DNA from: Thalassobacillus devorans
GTDB taxonomy: Bacteria > Bacillota > Bacilli > Bacillales > Halobacillaceae
Direction of reading: 5' to 3'
DNA: 64,000 nt
Assembly: GCF_011761345.1 (NCBI RefSeq)
Contig: NZ_JAASRY010000001.1
Coordinates: forward strand, 744,001 to 808,000
Made by a program: the position numbers and the translations under genes. The stretch's first letter is position 1, and the number at the start of each line of letters is the position of its first letter. This document shows positions 8,161 to 15,719 of this stretch, one piece after another. Under the pieces are notes generated by a model. That model was not told where the DNA came from. It worked only from the letters and a program-made list of their open reading frames with translations, and did not search any database.

Positions 8161-8223
8161 TCCTAAGATGGAGAAAAGGATGATTTATGTGATAATCCCC
8201 TCATCAGAGGAGTTATCGCTGAA

Positions 8224-8379
8224 TTATAGCAAAGGTCCGACTACATAATTAATTAAAAACCATAAGATTCCGAAGAAAATAATTAAATACGTTATATATT
8301 TGATAGCTGCTACGCCGACCTTGCTGGAATCTTTCTTTTTTTCTTTCCGTTCAATGTCTACGTCGCGATCGTCTGCCAT
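8224..8379 (-). CDS. Small single-span membrane protein, 51 residues
   Basis: N-terminal half is highly charged (MADDRDVDIERKEKKKD), followed by one transmembrane segment (about residues 27-47) ending VVGPLL. Ribosome site AAAAGGAGTG precedes the ATG at 8379. Has its own terminator downstream. Similar charged-tail/one-span proteins occur beside other genes in Bacillaceae, but I cannot name a family. Confidence 0.7.
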   Translation of the reverse strand: MADDRDVDIERKEKKKDSSKVGVAAIKYITYLIIFFGILWFLINYVVGPLL

Positions 8380-8418
8380 GTTCGATCACTCCTTTTTTGG
8401 AAAGATAGCCTGCAATTT

Positions 8419-8751
8419 TTACACAACGATAGAAATATGCTGTTCTGCCATGGAACCGGAATACTTCACGCGTTGATCGGACTGTTTGATTTGTTTGCTC
8501 AGAATCTGCTCGATTTTTTCATGAGCCTTTTCCGCGTTATTTCCATCAATAATCATCTTAATCGATTTTTTCGTGTTCGCCAGTAAAAAGAATGACATCA
8601 GCTTCGGCATGATGCTGGCATCCGCAATTAACTGCCCCTGGTGTAAGTAGATTTCACATTCACTTTTAGATACAAATTTATGAATATCGATGATTTCAGA
8701 AGTAGTAACCGATTGATTTAAATGTATTTGATAGGATGTTAGTTCTTTCAA
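8419..8751 (-). CDS. HPr-like protein lacking the phosphorylatable histidine
   Basis: About 110 residues. The core resembles the HPr fold: VSKSECEIYLHQGQLIADASIMPKL aligns with the region around Ser46 of HPr (the SIM motif is kept), followed by a glycine-poor but recognisable end, KMIIDGNNAEKAHEKIEQIL. The position of HPr His15 (normally H-A-R-P-A) reads TTSEI, so it cannot be a normal PTS phosphocarrier. By analogy with Crh, which also lacks the His, a regulatory role is conceivable. TTG at 8751 chosen because GAGGTGAT lies five bases upstream; GTG at 8760 is the alternative. Confidence 0.6.
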   Translation of the reverse strand: MKELTSYQIHLNQSVTTSEIIDIHKFVSKSECEIYLHQGQLIADASIMPKLMSFFLLANTKKSIKMIIDGNNAEKAHEKIEQILSKQIKQSDQRVKYSGSMAEQHISIVV

Positions 8752-8756
8752 GCTAA

Positions 8757-8972
8757 TCACCTCATAATTTTTTTGTGTTGGTTAAAAGTTACCCTGCCCT
8801 GATGCCTATCAAACATTACTCCTGTCAAATAGTACTTTTGACCCTGTGAACCTACTGCTGTCACCATCTTCTGCTCGTTCGCATACACTTCAAAAGCAGA
8901 GACACGTTGAGGGAGGAAAAATGCTATGTTCCCTATTTCACAAAGATGTTTAAAGCCGGAGCAGGAGGGCAT
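8757..8972 (-). CDS. Hypothetical small protein upstream of the HPr-like gene
   Basis: Up to 71 residues. The C-terminal part (KYYLTGVMFDRHQGRVTFNQ) looks protein-like and its end overlaps the ribosome site of the HPr-like gene, which suggests coupling. No good ribosome site for the ATG at 8972 is obvious; a shorter start is possible. Weak support. Confidence 0.3.
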   Translation of the reverse strand: MPSCSGFKHLCEIGNIAFFLPQRVSAFEVYANEQKMVTAVGSQGQKYYLTGVMFDRHQGRVTFNQHKKIMR

Positions 8973-8987
8973 AGTGATAATACTTAC

Positions 8988-9016
8988 TTGTATTTCTAAT
9001 ACCGAACTGCTATATT
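8988..9016 (+). promoter_or_regulatory. Sigma-A-like promoter of the HD-domain gene
   Basis: TTGTAT (8988-8993), 17-base spacer, TATATT (9011-9016), 33 bases before the start codon. Confidence 0.55.
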
Positions 9017-9049
9017 AGTCTATAAAAAAATTCAGGCGGAGGGGTTGCT

Positions 9050-9592
9050 ATGTCGAAAGTATCATTGGTTACAATTTTCAAACATCGCGTTACACAAAAA
9101 TATTTGCAGCGCTCCGGTGTCAACCATGCCGTCTCCGTTGCCTATAATGCATTTGACCTTGCTTCCAGGCGGGGAGTCGATGTCGATTTAGCTGCCAAGG
9201 CAGCACTACTCCACGATATGGGACATTATGAATGGTATCGGGATGGAAAGTGGGATTACGAAGAGTACCGGCGGCACGATATCCACGCGATCAAAGGGGC
9301 AGAGCGTGCACATAAACTGTTGATCCGGCTCGGGGAAGACCGTCTTGTCGCAAAGGACGTGTCTCTGGCTGTACTGCTTCATACGGACAGTTACCTTCCA
9401 TTTGAACTGGACGGCAAACGGACGGATCTCCAGCAGGTGGTGACAGAAGCGGATAATATGGATGAACAGCCTGGAGGACTTCACCATTATAAAGAAATGT
9501 CCCGTTCGGAAGCGATTAGGCTGCTGAAGAAACTTGATCAAATGATCGCTGAATTCCAGGCGGGGGATGCCTCGAGATCAACGACCGGTTAA
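9050..9592 (+). CDS. HD-domain phosphohydrolase
   Basis: 180 residues. Metal-binding HD signature ALLHDMGH at residues 48-55, an upstream NHAVSVAYNAF histidine, a later ERAHKLL and AVLLHTDSYL histidine, the H...HD...H...D arrangement of the HD superfamily. Likely hydrolyses a phosphate ester or nucleotide; the substrate cannot be inferred. RBS GGCGGAGGGG precedes ATG 9050. Stands alone ahead of the small-gene cluster. Confidence 0.85.
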   Translation: MSKVSLVTIFKHRVTQKYLQRSGVNHAVSVAYNAFDLASRRGVDVDLAAKAALLHDMGHYEWYRDGKWDYEEYRRHDIHAIKGAERAHKLLIRLGEDRLVAKDVSLAVLLHTDSYLPFELDGKRTDLQQVVTEADNMDEQPGGLHHYKEMSRSEAIRLLKKLDQMIAEFQAGDASRSTTG

Positions 9593-9652
9593 ATAGTATA
9601 ACTTATTTTCATACTTTAAAAAGGTTTAACTTTGTTAAAGGATAAAAGTATA

Positions 9653-9704
9653 AGAAACACTAAGGCTTTCGCTATTAGGACTTGGCGATAAGCCAAGTGT
9701 TTCT
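9653..9704 (+). ncRNA. Structured leader hairpin of unknown role
   Basis: AGAAACACT (9653-9661) pairs with AGTGTTTCT (9696-9704), and inside it TTGGC/GCCAA (9682-9696) forms a competing hairpin. No T tract follows. Lies just upstream of the promoter of a 25-residue peptide. Could be the 3' end of the HD transcript or a separate RNA. Confidence 0.35.
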
Positions 9705-9714
9705 AAAAATAGGC

Positions 9715-9743
9715 TTTACTTTTGTTAGGACTTTTTATATAAT
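9715..9743 (+). promoter_or_regulatory. Sigma-A-like promoter of the small peptide gene
   Basis: TTTACT (9715-9720), 17-base spacer, perfect TATAAT (9738-9743). A degenerate copy of the same block (AGG-TTTAAC..TATAAG) lies about 90 bases upstream. Confidence 0.6.
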
Positions 9744-9787
9744 TTCCAGTGTAGGAAAAAAATTCCGAGAAAGCGAGGTCGAACACA

Positions 9788-9865
9788 ATGAAAATGATGA
9801 CTGTTTATTTCAACCAATTGAATAACAACAATCGATCGACCTCTGCACTATACGTCAAGTTTTAA
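9788..9865 (+). CDS. 25-residue peptide, possible leader of the YrzI cluster
   Basis: Begins MKMMTVYFNQLNNNN and ends ALYVKF. Has a clear promoter 45 bases upstream, a GCGAGGTCG ribosome site, and a terminator just downstream. The start MKMMTVYF resembles the starts of the small peptides further on. Not assigned to a family; may be a leader peptide or a small secreted or regulatory peptide. Confidence 0.5.
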   Translation: MKMMTVYFNQLNNNNRSTSALYVKF

Positions 9866-9897
9866 TATTCTGACTATATTTCTTTCGTGCATATCTG

Positions 9898-9934
9898 CCA
9901 CAGGTCGGTCATAGGATTGACTTGTGGTTTTTTT
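9898..9934 (+). terminator. First of two tandem terminators after the 25-residue peptide
   Basis: CCACAGGTC pairs with GACTTGTGG (one G-U pair) and runs into T7. Confidence 0.85.
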
Positions 9935-9990
9935 AATTTCGTGTGCCCTGGATCTCAGCTATAGGCTGTGCAGGCATGCAAACAAACGTG

Positions 9991-10020
9991 AAAGCCACAG
10001 GTGTCCCCCTGTGGCTTTTT
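9991..10020 (+). terminator. Second tandem terminator ahead of the YrzI cluster
   Basis: AAAGCCACAGG pairs with CCTGTGGCTTT and ends in T5. It shares the CCACAGG arm with the previous terminator. Confidence 0.85.
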
Positions 10021-10027
10021 CTCATGC

Positions 10028-10057
10028 AGTTAAAGAATGCATAAGCCATTCTTAACT
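10028..10057 (+). promoter_or_regulatory. Hairpin in the leader of the YrzI cluster
   Basis: AGTTAAAGAATG pairs with CATTCTTAACT; no T run follows. It sits just before the ribosome site of the first YrzI-like gene and could affect mRNA stability or translation. Confidence 0.4.
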
Positions 10058-10089
10058 ATAAAAAACCCTTTTAAAGGAGGTGGGTAACC

Positions 10090-10227
10090 ATGACGATACC
10101 GTTTTTTATCTTTACGATCAGAATTGAAAAAAGGAAGAAAGCAGCTGGGACAAAAGATCAGAAATACCATCGCACCCCGGAAGAAGAATGGTTTGACCGT
10201 AAGATGATGTATATGTCCAGATTCTAA
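10090..10227 (+). CDS. YrzI-family small protein 1
   Basis: 45 residues, start MTIPFFIFTIRIEKRKK. The short hydrophobic start of alternating F/I/T followed by a basic K-R-K stretch and a charged helix is the YrzI pattern (Bacillus tandem small protein family). Excellent ribosome site AAAGGAGGTGGG. It is the most divergent of the three in the cluster, with a different tail (TPEEEWFDRKMM). Function of the family is unknown; it has been called sporulation-related without firm proof. Confidence 0.65.
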   Translation: MTIPFFIFTIRIEKRKKAAGTKDQKYHRTPEEEWFDRKMMYMSRF

Positions 10228-10251
10228 AACATAAGGGAGAGGAGTTTTATC

Positions 10252-10314
10252 ATGATTGGTTACATGTTGAAATTCACCAGCTGGTCGAACGAGGAGTTGG
10301 GTGCAGATCACTAG
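10252..10314 (+). CDS. 20-residue peptide between YrzI genes
   Basis: MIGYMLKFTSWSNEELGADH, ribosome site AAGGGAGAGGAG. Aligns with the 18-residue ORF at 10500 by the pattern F-x-x-W-x-N-x-E. The paired recurrence of this ORF type between YrzI genes argues that it is translated. It lacks the Glu-Lys pair seen in its sister. Confidence 0.55.
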   Translation: MIGYMLKFTSWSNEELGADH

Positions 10315-10338
10315 TCCCTGAAGAAGGGAGGGAAAACG

Positions 10339-10473
10339 ATGAGGATTAATATGCTTTTTTTCACCATTATCATCAAAAAGAAATCAAAGGAAGAAATTTC
10401 ACGGCAAGAACGCCGTCAGCAGGAAATCAAGCGGCACATGGATGAGATGAAACTCAAACATTTGCAACTATAA
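10339..10473 (+). CDS. yrzI: YrzI-family small protein 2
   Basis: 44 residues, start MRINMLFFTIIIKKKSKEEI followed by a charged helix RQERRQQEIKRHMDEMK. Fits the YrzI signature N-L-F-F-x-T-I-x-I closely. Ribosome site GGGAGGG. Member of an alternating cluster of three YrzI-like genes and two short peptides that ends in one terminator, so probably one transcript. Confidence 0.75.
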   Translation: MRINMLFFTIIIKKKSKEEISRQERRQQEIKRHMDEMKLKHLQL

Positions 10474-10499
10474 AAAACTGACAGAAAGGGTGAGTTACG

Positions 10500-10556
10500 A
10501 TGATTAAGATGATCAGGTTCATGCAATGGTTAAATGTGGAGAAGGATAGCGCGTAG
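10500..10556 (+). CDS. 18-residue peptide with Glu-Lys codon pair (Rae1-type cleavage ORF)
   Basis: MIKMIRFMQWLNVEKDSA, ribosome site AAAGGGTGAG. Codons 14-15 are GAG AAG (10539-10544). In B. subtilis the ribosome-associated endonuclease Rae1 (YacP) cleaves the yrzI operon mRNA inside a 17-codon ORF (S1025) between a Glu and a Lys codon; this is recalled from the literature. Size, position between YrzI genes and the Glu-Lys pair make this ORF a likely equivalent. Confidence 0.65.
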   Translation: MIKMIRFMQWLNVEKDSA

Positions 10557-10594
10557 CTGAACTCACTAGGTAACTATGGAAGGGGAATAAACTA

Positions 10595-10729
10595 ATGAAA
10601 TTGAATATCTTATTTTTCAATAAATCGATTGTCAAACGTACGAAAGCGGAATTGGTCCGGGAAGAGCTACATCACCAGCGGATCCAGCGCCGCCTTGACG
10701 ATATCAAATTGAAACAAATCAATTACTGA
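10595..10729 (+). CDS. yrzI: YrzI-family small protein 3
   Basis: 44 residues, start MKLNILFFNKSIVKRTKAEL, tail RRLDDIKLKQINY. Same length and layout as the gene at 10339, including the IKLK/MKLK near the C-terminus, so the two probably arose by tandem duplication. Ribosome site GGAAGGGGA. Last gene before the terminator. Confidence 0.75.
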   Translation: MKLNILFFNKSIVKRTKAELVREELHHQRIQRRLDDIKLKQINY

Positions 10730-10734
10730 CATTA

Positions 10735-10768
10735 AAAGCGGGATCCCTGTGACAGGGGTCCCGCTTAT
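10735..10768 (+). terminator. Terminator of the YrzI cluster
   Basis: AAGCGGGATCCCTGT pairs with ACAGGGGTCCCGCTT around a very short loop. The T run after it is weak; the hairpin may serve both convergent genes. Confidence 0.7.
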
Positions 10769-10791
10769 AGTTGTAATACTTAGTAACCGTA

Positions 10792-12141
10792 CTAAAAAAA
10801 GCTTGGGATGTCGCTTTCTGCAGTTGGGTATCCCCAAAGGACAGAGGTCAAATCGTCTTTCGTCAGACCCTGCTGGATAGCGAGCGCAAACAGGTTGACG
10901 AGGTGCTCCGCTTCGCTGGATAAAAAGTGAGCACCGATAATTTGCCCGGTGGAAGGGTTCATTAAAATTTTGGCGTAAGCACCAGGCTCTTTTGTTCGCT
11001 GATACGTAAAAAACTTAGTAATTGTTTTGGATTCCGCCTCGTACGGGATGTGATTTTCCCGTGCTTCCTGCTGGCTCAGTCCGACCGAACCGAGCGCCGG
11101 ATAGGTAAAGACAATCGACGGTACAGGTTTTCGAAATGGTTCCTGATTTTCTCCGTGCAGGAGATGACCTGTCAGTCTCGCAGCCTCTGCTCCGGCAGTT
11201 GGTGTCAGTGGAGGCAGCCCAGTATCGGCGCAATCACCGGCTGCATAGATGTGCTGATGGGGGACGGATTGATGGTTTTCATTCACCTTAATACCTTTTT
11301 GGGAGTATTCGATTCCTGCGTTCTCCAGCCCAAGGTGATCGATATTCGGAGCCCGTCCTGCCCCGTGAAAGACCATGTCCGCTTTCATCGCATGTTCATG
11401 GTTGAATTTCTTAACATCTATTTTATAGCCGCTATCGAGTTTCGTAATTTTAGTTACTTCCGTATTCGTGTGAATTTCTATACCCAAATCCTTCGTATGT
11501 TCGATCAGTTTGTTGGTAATCTCAAAATCATGATTTTCCAGGACATTCCTTCCCCGGTGAATAATGAGTACTTCTTTTCCGAGACGAGCCGCCAGCTGGG
11601 CGAATTCAAAGGAAATATACCCGCCGCCTACAAACATCAGGCGGTCCGGCAGCTGGTCCATTTCAAAAAAATGATCACTGGAAATCAGATGATCAGAGCC
11701 CTCAAAAGGTAGGTCAGCAGGTTTCGCCCCGGTTGCGATCACAATGTATTTTGCCGTGACATTTTCCTCGCCGATCTTTAATGTGTGAGGATCAAGAAAG
11801 GTTGCGGTCCCGTGATATTGCTTGATACCCAGTGCCTGAAACTTTTCTTCTGTTCCTTGTGGGACCGGTTCGGTGAATTCATTTTTAAACGCCAGCAGGT
11901 CTTTCCAATTCAAAGATACCTCGCCGTCCAGCCCAAGACCTTTCACCCGCCTGGCATCATCAACAATTCTGCTTATGCCAGTCATTACTTTTTTGGGATC
12001 ACACCCACGTTGCGGACAGGTGCCGCCAAACGGACGTTCATCAACCACGGCCACCTCCATGCCTGCTTTTTGTGCTTTCGTTGCCACGGTACTTCCGGCT
12101 ACCCCGGTACCGATGACAATCACATCGTATGTAGTATTCAT
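10792..12141 (-). CDS. Pyridine nucleotide-disulfide oxidoreductase (glutathione reductase/mercuric reductase-like)
   Basis: 449 residues. FAD motif VIGTGVAGSTVA, redox-active pair in GGTCPQRGCDPKK (CxxxxC), second Rossmann motif MFVGGGYISFEFA, and the AAGDCADTG FAD contact, in the standard order of this family, with a C-terminal dimerisation domain. The catalytic His of the usual H-P-T-x-x-E end is replaced: it reads WGYPTAESD. Real substrate unknown; lipoamide, glutathione or bacillithiol disulfide would all be guesses. ATG at 12141 follows GGAGGGATG. Confidence 0.85.
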   Translation of the reverse strand: MNTTYDVIVIGTGVAGSTVATKAQKAGMEVAVVDERPFGGTCPQRGCDPKKVMTGISRIVDDARRVKGLGLDGEVSLNWKDLLAFKNEFTEPVPQGTEEKFQALGIKQYHGTATFLDPHTLKIGEENVTAKYIVIATGAKPADLPFEGSDHLISSDHFFEMDQLPDRLMFVGGGYISFEFAQLAARLGKEVLIIHRGRNVLENHDFEITNKLIEHTKDLGIEIHTNTEVTKITKLDSGYKIDVKKFNHEHAMKADMVFHGAGRAPNIDHLGLENAGIEYSQKGIKVNENHQSVPHQHIYAAGDCADTGLPPLTPTAGAEAARLTGHLLHGENQEPFRKPVPSIVFTYPALGSVGLSQQEARENHIPYEAESKTITKFFTYQRTKEPGAYAKILMNPSTGQIIGAHFLSSEAEHLVNLFALAIQQGLTKDDLTSVLWGYPTAESDIPSFF

Positions 12142-12324
12142 GTTACATCCCTCCATCATTTAGCTATTCATTAATTTACCCCTAATCCATAAATAAAAAA
12201 CAGCCCTCGTCTTTTAATAATAGTTCAACAAACGTTAAGATTTTGACGCGTAGAAGTCACATTCCTCTTGTTATAATAAGGGAAATTGTTCAAAGATAAG
12301 AAAGTATAAAATTTCGCTGCGAAG

Positions 12325-12450
12325 TGTTGGCTAGCTTCAGCGCCCAGACTCTCGCGACATAAGCAACCCGTCTTGCGGAAGGAAAAAACGCCTTCCTCCA
12401 GCCGTTTTGCTTATGCGTGTCGTGTCTTTCAGGGCGCTTGCGCTTTTCTA
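12325..12450. repeat. Nested-palindrome intergenic repeat (CATAAGC type)
   Basis: Between the oxidoreductase and moeA, a 405-base gap. AGCGCCC (12339-12345) pairs with GGGCGCT (12432-12438), then CATAAGCAA with TTGCTTATG, then GGAAGG with CCTTCC, forming one long hairpin ending GCGCTTGCGCTTTTC. Repeats with this CATAAGC/GCTTATG and GCGCTT ending recur in many Bacillus genomes in my experience. A decayed relative may lie at 32590-32660. Confidence 0.7.
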
Positions 12451-12546
12451 ATATCAATCATAATTTTACAAAATAGGATGGATTTACGTTAGAATGACAG
12501 ATAAGAAGATTTTCAATAGATGTGCGACACGGAAAGGATTGTTGAT

Positions 12547-13812
12547 ATGAAGTTCGACCGCAAACCGATTCCAGTAACCGATGCAGTAACGAAAGTGATG
12601 GAGTATGCCCGATTTGGCGGGACAGAAGAGGTTTCCATTAACGAATGCGAAAACCGCATCCTCGCCGAGGACATTACAGCTTCTCATCCAATACCGCCAT
12701 TCCATAAGTCTCCATACGACGGATTTGCATTGAAAGCAGAGGATACGAAGGAGGCTGGCTCAGACAACCCGGTCACCTTCCATGTCATCGAACAAGTCGG
12801 TGCCGGTCATCGGGCAAGTAGGCCAATCGAAAGTGGGGAAGCGGTCCGGATTATGACCGGGGCAGAGATCCCGGAAGGTGCCGACTGTGTGGCGATGTTT
12901 GAAATCTGCCAGACACAGGAAGAGAATGGCAAAAGCTATATGACCATCAAACGGCAAATGGAAGAAGGCCAGAATGTCATCGAAAAAGGATCGGAAACGT
13001 CACATGGCGATGTGCTTGTAGAAAAAGGAACAAATATAAATCCCGGTGTAAAAGCGCTACTCGCGACTTTCGGCTATCCGACCGTAAAAGTCGGCAGGCG
13101 GCCGGTGGTTGGTCTTTTTGCGACCGGAACCGAACTGCTCGACGTGGACGAAAAGCTGCAGCCGGGTAAAATCAGAAACTCGAATGCTTATATGATTGCC
13201 GCCCAAATCGAACGTGCCGGCGGGATTGTCAAGTATTATGGCAAACTGGAAGACGATTTCGATACGTGCTACCAGGCTGTAACAAACGCTTTCGCAGAAG
13301 TAGATATGCTGATAACGACCGGGGGCGTTTCGGTCGGTGATTTCGATCTGATGCCGGAAATCTATGAAAAGCTGGAAGCGCAAGTATTGTTCAATAAAAT
13401 CGCGATGCGCCCGGGCAGCGTCACCACTGTGGCGGAAAAAGACGGCAAGCTGTTGTTCGGTCTCTCCGGCAACCCATCCGCATGCTATGTCGGGTTTGAA
13501 TTATATACATTTCCAGTCATCCAGCGCTATTCAGGTGTGGCAAAACCGTATCATAGGAAAATAGCTGCCATTCTTGGAAAAGACTTTCCTAAACCAAACC
13601 CATTTACCAGATTTGTACGTGGGTATATCCATTATGAAGAGGGAAAAGTGCTGGTGAGCCCGGCAGGAATGGACAAGTCAGCAGTCGTTACGACGCTCGC
13701 GAATACTGATGCATTGATAATGCTTCCAGGAGGAACAAGAGGATTCGCAGCAGGTAATGCCGTACAGGCGATTCTACTTGAGGATTCCACAGGCCAGGCA
13801 ACGTTTGAATAG
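12547..13812 (+). CDS. moeA: MoeA, molybdopterin molybdotransferase
   Basis: 421 residues. Inserts molybdenum into adenylated molybdopterin. MoeA hallmarks: PPFHKSPYDGFALKAED near residue 60, RIMTGAEIPEGAD, the MPT-binding-like ITTGGVSVGDFD, and the LSGNPSACYVGFE motif. ATG at 12547 is chosen because AAAGGA precedes it and the family N-terminus starts there; nine residues upstream would be extra. Followed after 37 bases by moaA, so the two form an operon for molybdenum cofactor synthesis; other moa/mob genes are not in the window. Confidence 0.93.
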   Translation: MKFDRKPIPVTDAVTKVMEYARFGGTEEVSINECENRILAEDITASHPIPPFHKSPYDGFALKAEDTKEAGSDNPVTFHVIEQVGAGHRASRPIESGEAVRIMTGAEIPEGADCVAMFEICQTQEENGKSYMTIKRQMEEGQNVIEKGSETSHGDVLVEKGTNINPGVKALLATFGYPTVKVGRRPVVGLFATGTELLDVDEKLQPGKIRNSNAYMIAAQIERAGGIVKYYGKLEDDFDTCYQAVTNAFAEVDMLITTGGVSVGDFDLMPEIYEKLEAQVLFNKIAMRPGSVTTVAEKDGKLLFGLSGNPSACYVGFELYTFPVIQRYSGVAKPYHRKIAAILGKDFPKPNPFTRFVRGYIHYEEGKVLVSPAGMDKSAVVTTLANTDALIMLPGGTRGFAAGNAVQAILLEDSTGQATFE

Positions 13813-13849
13813 CTCCTGTTAACGGGAGTAAAGGAGAAGTGATTTACTC

Positions 13850-14869
13850 ATGACAGATACCCAATATATCCGGGACCGATTGAACCGCCCAATGAAAGAT
13901 TTGCGGATTTCGGTCATCGACCAGTGCAATTTCCGCTGCACCTACTGCATGCCAGCCGAAATTTTCGGGGAAGATTATCGGTTTTTACCATTCAAAGAAC
14001 TGTTGAGTTTCGATGAAATTGTCCGTCTTACGGAAATATTTGCGAAGTTCGGAACAGAAAAAATCCGTATCACCGGTGGCGAACCGTTACTGCGGAAGAA
14101 TCTCAATCAGCTGATCAAACGCTTGTATGCTATTGATGGCATCAAAGATATTGCCATCACCACCAACGGTGTATTTTTGACGAAGCAGGCGAAAAAGCTG
14201 AAAGAGGCTGGCCTTGACCGGGTTAACCTTAGTCTCGATGCTATTGAAGATGATGTCTTTAAGGAAATCAATGGCCGCGGCGTCAAAACAAAGCCCGTGC
14301 TGAAAGGGATTGAAGCGGCACAGGAAGCAGGACTCCAGGTCAAGATTAATATGGTCGTGAAAAAAGGCCTGAACGATAGCCAGATTCTGCCGATGGCCCG
14401 TTACTTCAAAGATTCAGACGTTATCCTCCGGTTCATTGAGTTCATGGATGTCGGCAACCATAACGGCTGGAACATGGATACCGTCGTTTCTAAACAGGAA
14501 ATCGTCGATCGTATCAGTGGGGAAATGCCCCTCGAGCCGGTCGAGCAGAATTATTACGGGGAAGTCGCCTCACGCTACCGTTATCTCGATGGCGGCGGTG
14601 AAATAGGTGTCATTTCCTCTGTAACAGACTCCTTCTGCGGCAGCTGCACAAGAATCAGGCTTTCCGCAGACGGCAAGCTATACACCTGCCTGTTCGCAAC
14701 CGAAGGCTATGATATCAAGACGCCGCTTCGGGAAAATGCCAGCGATCACCAATTGATCCTGGAGCTGATCAAACTCTGGAGCGGTCGCACCGACCGTTAT
14801 TCCGATGAACGTGCAGAAGGAAAACCGCTCAAACGAGAAAAAATCGAAATGTCCTACATCGGCGGCTGA
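13850..14869 (+). CDS. moaA: MoaA, GTP 3',8-cyclase (radical SAM)
   Basis: 339 residues. N-terminal radical SAM cluster CNFRCTYC (CxxxCxxC), glycine motif [10 protein letters not shown]-terminal second 4Fe-4S site with [10 protein letters not shown] and a later Cys (LYTCLF), and the conserved C-terminal GG tail (YIGG). Catalyses the first step of molybdopterin synthesis from GTP. Ribosome site AAAGGAGAAG. Second gene of the moeA-moaA operon, with a terminator about 55 bases downstream. Confidence 0.95.
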   Translation: MTDTQYIRDRLNRPMKDLRISVIDQCNFRCTYCMPAEIFGEDYRFLPFKELLSFDEIVRLTEIFAKFGTEKIRITGGEPLLRKNLNQLIKRLYAIDGIKDIAITTNGVFLTKQAKKLKEAGLDRVNLSLDAIEDDVFKEINGRGVKTKPVLKGIEAAQEAGLQVKINMVVKKGLNDSQILPMARYFKDSDVILRFIEFMDVGNHNGWNMDTVVSKQEIVDRISGEMPLEPVEQNYYGEVASRYRYLDGGGEIGVISSVTDSFCGSCTRIRLSADGKLYTCLFATEGYDIKTPLRENASDHQLILELIKLWSGRTDRYSDERAEGKPLKREKIEMSYIGG

Positions 14870-14923
14870 CAACGTCCACCATCTAAAATATCAGTCAAAC
14901 GTAGTGTCATAAAAATATCATGG

Positions 14924-14960
14924 AAAAGCTTAGAGGCTCTTTATGTCTCTAAGCTTTTTA
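14924..14960 (+). terminator. Terminator of moeA-moaA
   Basis: AAAAGCTTAGAG pairs with CTCTAAGCTTTT and ends in T5. Confidence 0.85.
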
Positions 14961-15044
14961 AAAACGTAATTTTTATGCCAAAAGTATTCTATATAATGCT
15001 TCGGGAAAATTCACCGTAGCTTCCGTGAAACTATTAAAAGGCTA

Positions 15045-15175
15045 AAGGGGGGAGGAAAATGACGAGACTCCAGCGGGAAAGGAAGGGCTGGCAAGACCCC
15101 GCAGAGCTTTTAGCTCGAGGAGGCTTGCCGCCTTCCCCGCGGAAAGCGAGTTATTTCCCGGACCCCTTCCTCAAC
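15045..15175 (+). repeat. GC-rich palindromic repeat, copy R1
   Basis: Fills the 417-base gap between moaA and ywpF together with the terminator. Family core order: GACTCC, GCGGGAAAGGA, GGCAAGACCCCGCAG, GCTCGAGGAGGCTTGCC, CCCCGCGGAAAGCGAG. Terminal arms GGGG..GGAAAATGAC and GTTATTTCC..CCCC are complementary, and further out TGCCAAAAG pairs with CTTTTGGCA. Short ORFs drawn across it are not coding. Confidence 0.85.
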
Positions 15176-15286
15176 TTTTGGCAGCGGAAGCAGCCGCCTG
15201 TCAGAGAACCTAAAATAGAAACTTTTTGCCGAATAGGGCTTGCTACTCTATAATGAAATCAGATACATAAAGTGGGAGTGGATGGG

Positions 15287-15715
15287 ATGAAAACGTTCAA
15301 GCTTGTTTCCCTCGATCTAGTAGAAGAAAAAGCGGAAGACATTACCCAACGCCGCATCAAACTCATCGACGGGCTGATCATCAACCGGGAAGACGATAAA
15401 GGTCGATGGGTGATTGAAGCCTATGTTGATCAAAGCTATCAATCGTTTTTCGAAGAATACGTAGAAAATGAAGAAGAGCTTCTGGTTCAGGTCAAAATCA
15501 CGAAAGAAAGCAACCAGCCGGCAACCTTTTTAGTAAAGGCAATCGATACGAATATTATCAGTGATAATATGAACGTCCTGTTCATGGGGTCCATTGTCGA
15601 TCGCAGACAGGATCAAATTGAAAAAACATTGAAGCTTTTGATTGAAGAAGGCTTCCAGGGAGAAGATCTGCTGGAAGAATTTAAAAAACGTGGAAGTAAC
15701 AACAATAAAAAATGA
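15287..15715 (+). CDS. ywpF: YwpF-like protein
   Basis: 142 residues starting MKTFKLVSLDLVEE, the typical YwpF start; IDGLIINREDDKGRWVIEAYV follows as in the family. YwpF is a small cytoplasmic protein of unknown role in Bacillaceae; in some species it lies near biofilm or ssb genes, not seen here. Start chosen at 15287 after GGGAGTGGATGGG. Tail is Lys/Asn-rich (GSNNNKK). Confidence 0.8.
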   Translation: MKTFKLVSLDLVEEKAEDITQRRIKLIDGLIINREDDKGRWVIEAYVDQSYQSFFEEYVENEEELLVQVKITKESNQPATFLVKAIDTNIISDNMNVLFMGSIVDRRQDQIEKTLKLLIEEGFQGEDLLEEFKKRGSNNNKK

Positions 15716-15719
15716 GTTT

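Noticed and set aside
15059-15253. 64-codon frame over repeat R1
   Set aside because: Same DNA occurs as a non-coding palindrome elsewhere; no ribosome site of its own context.
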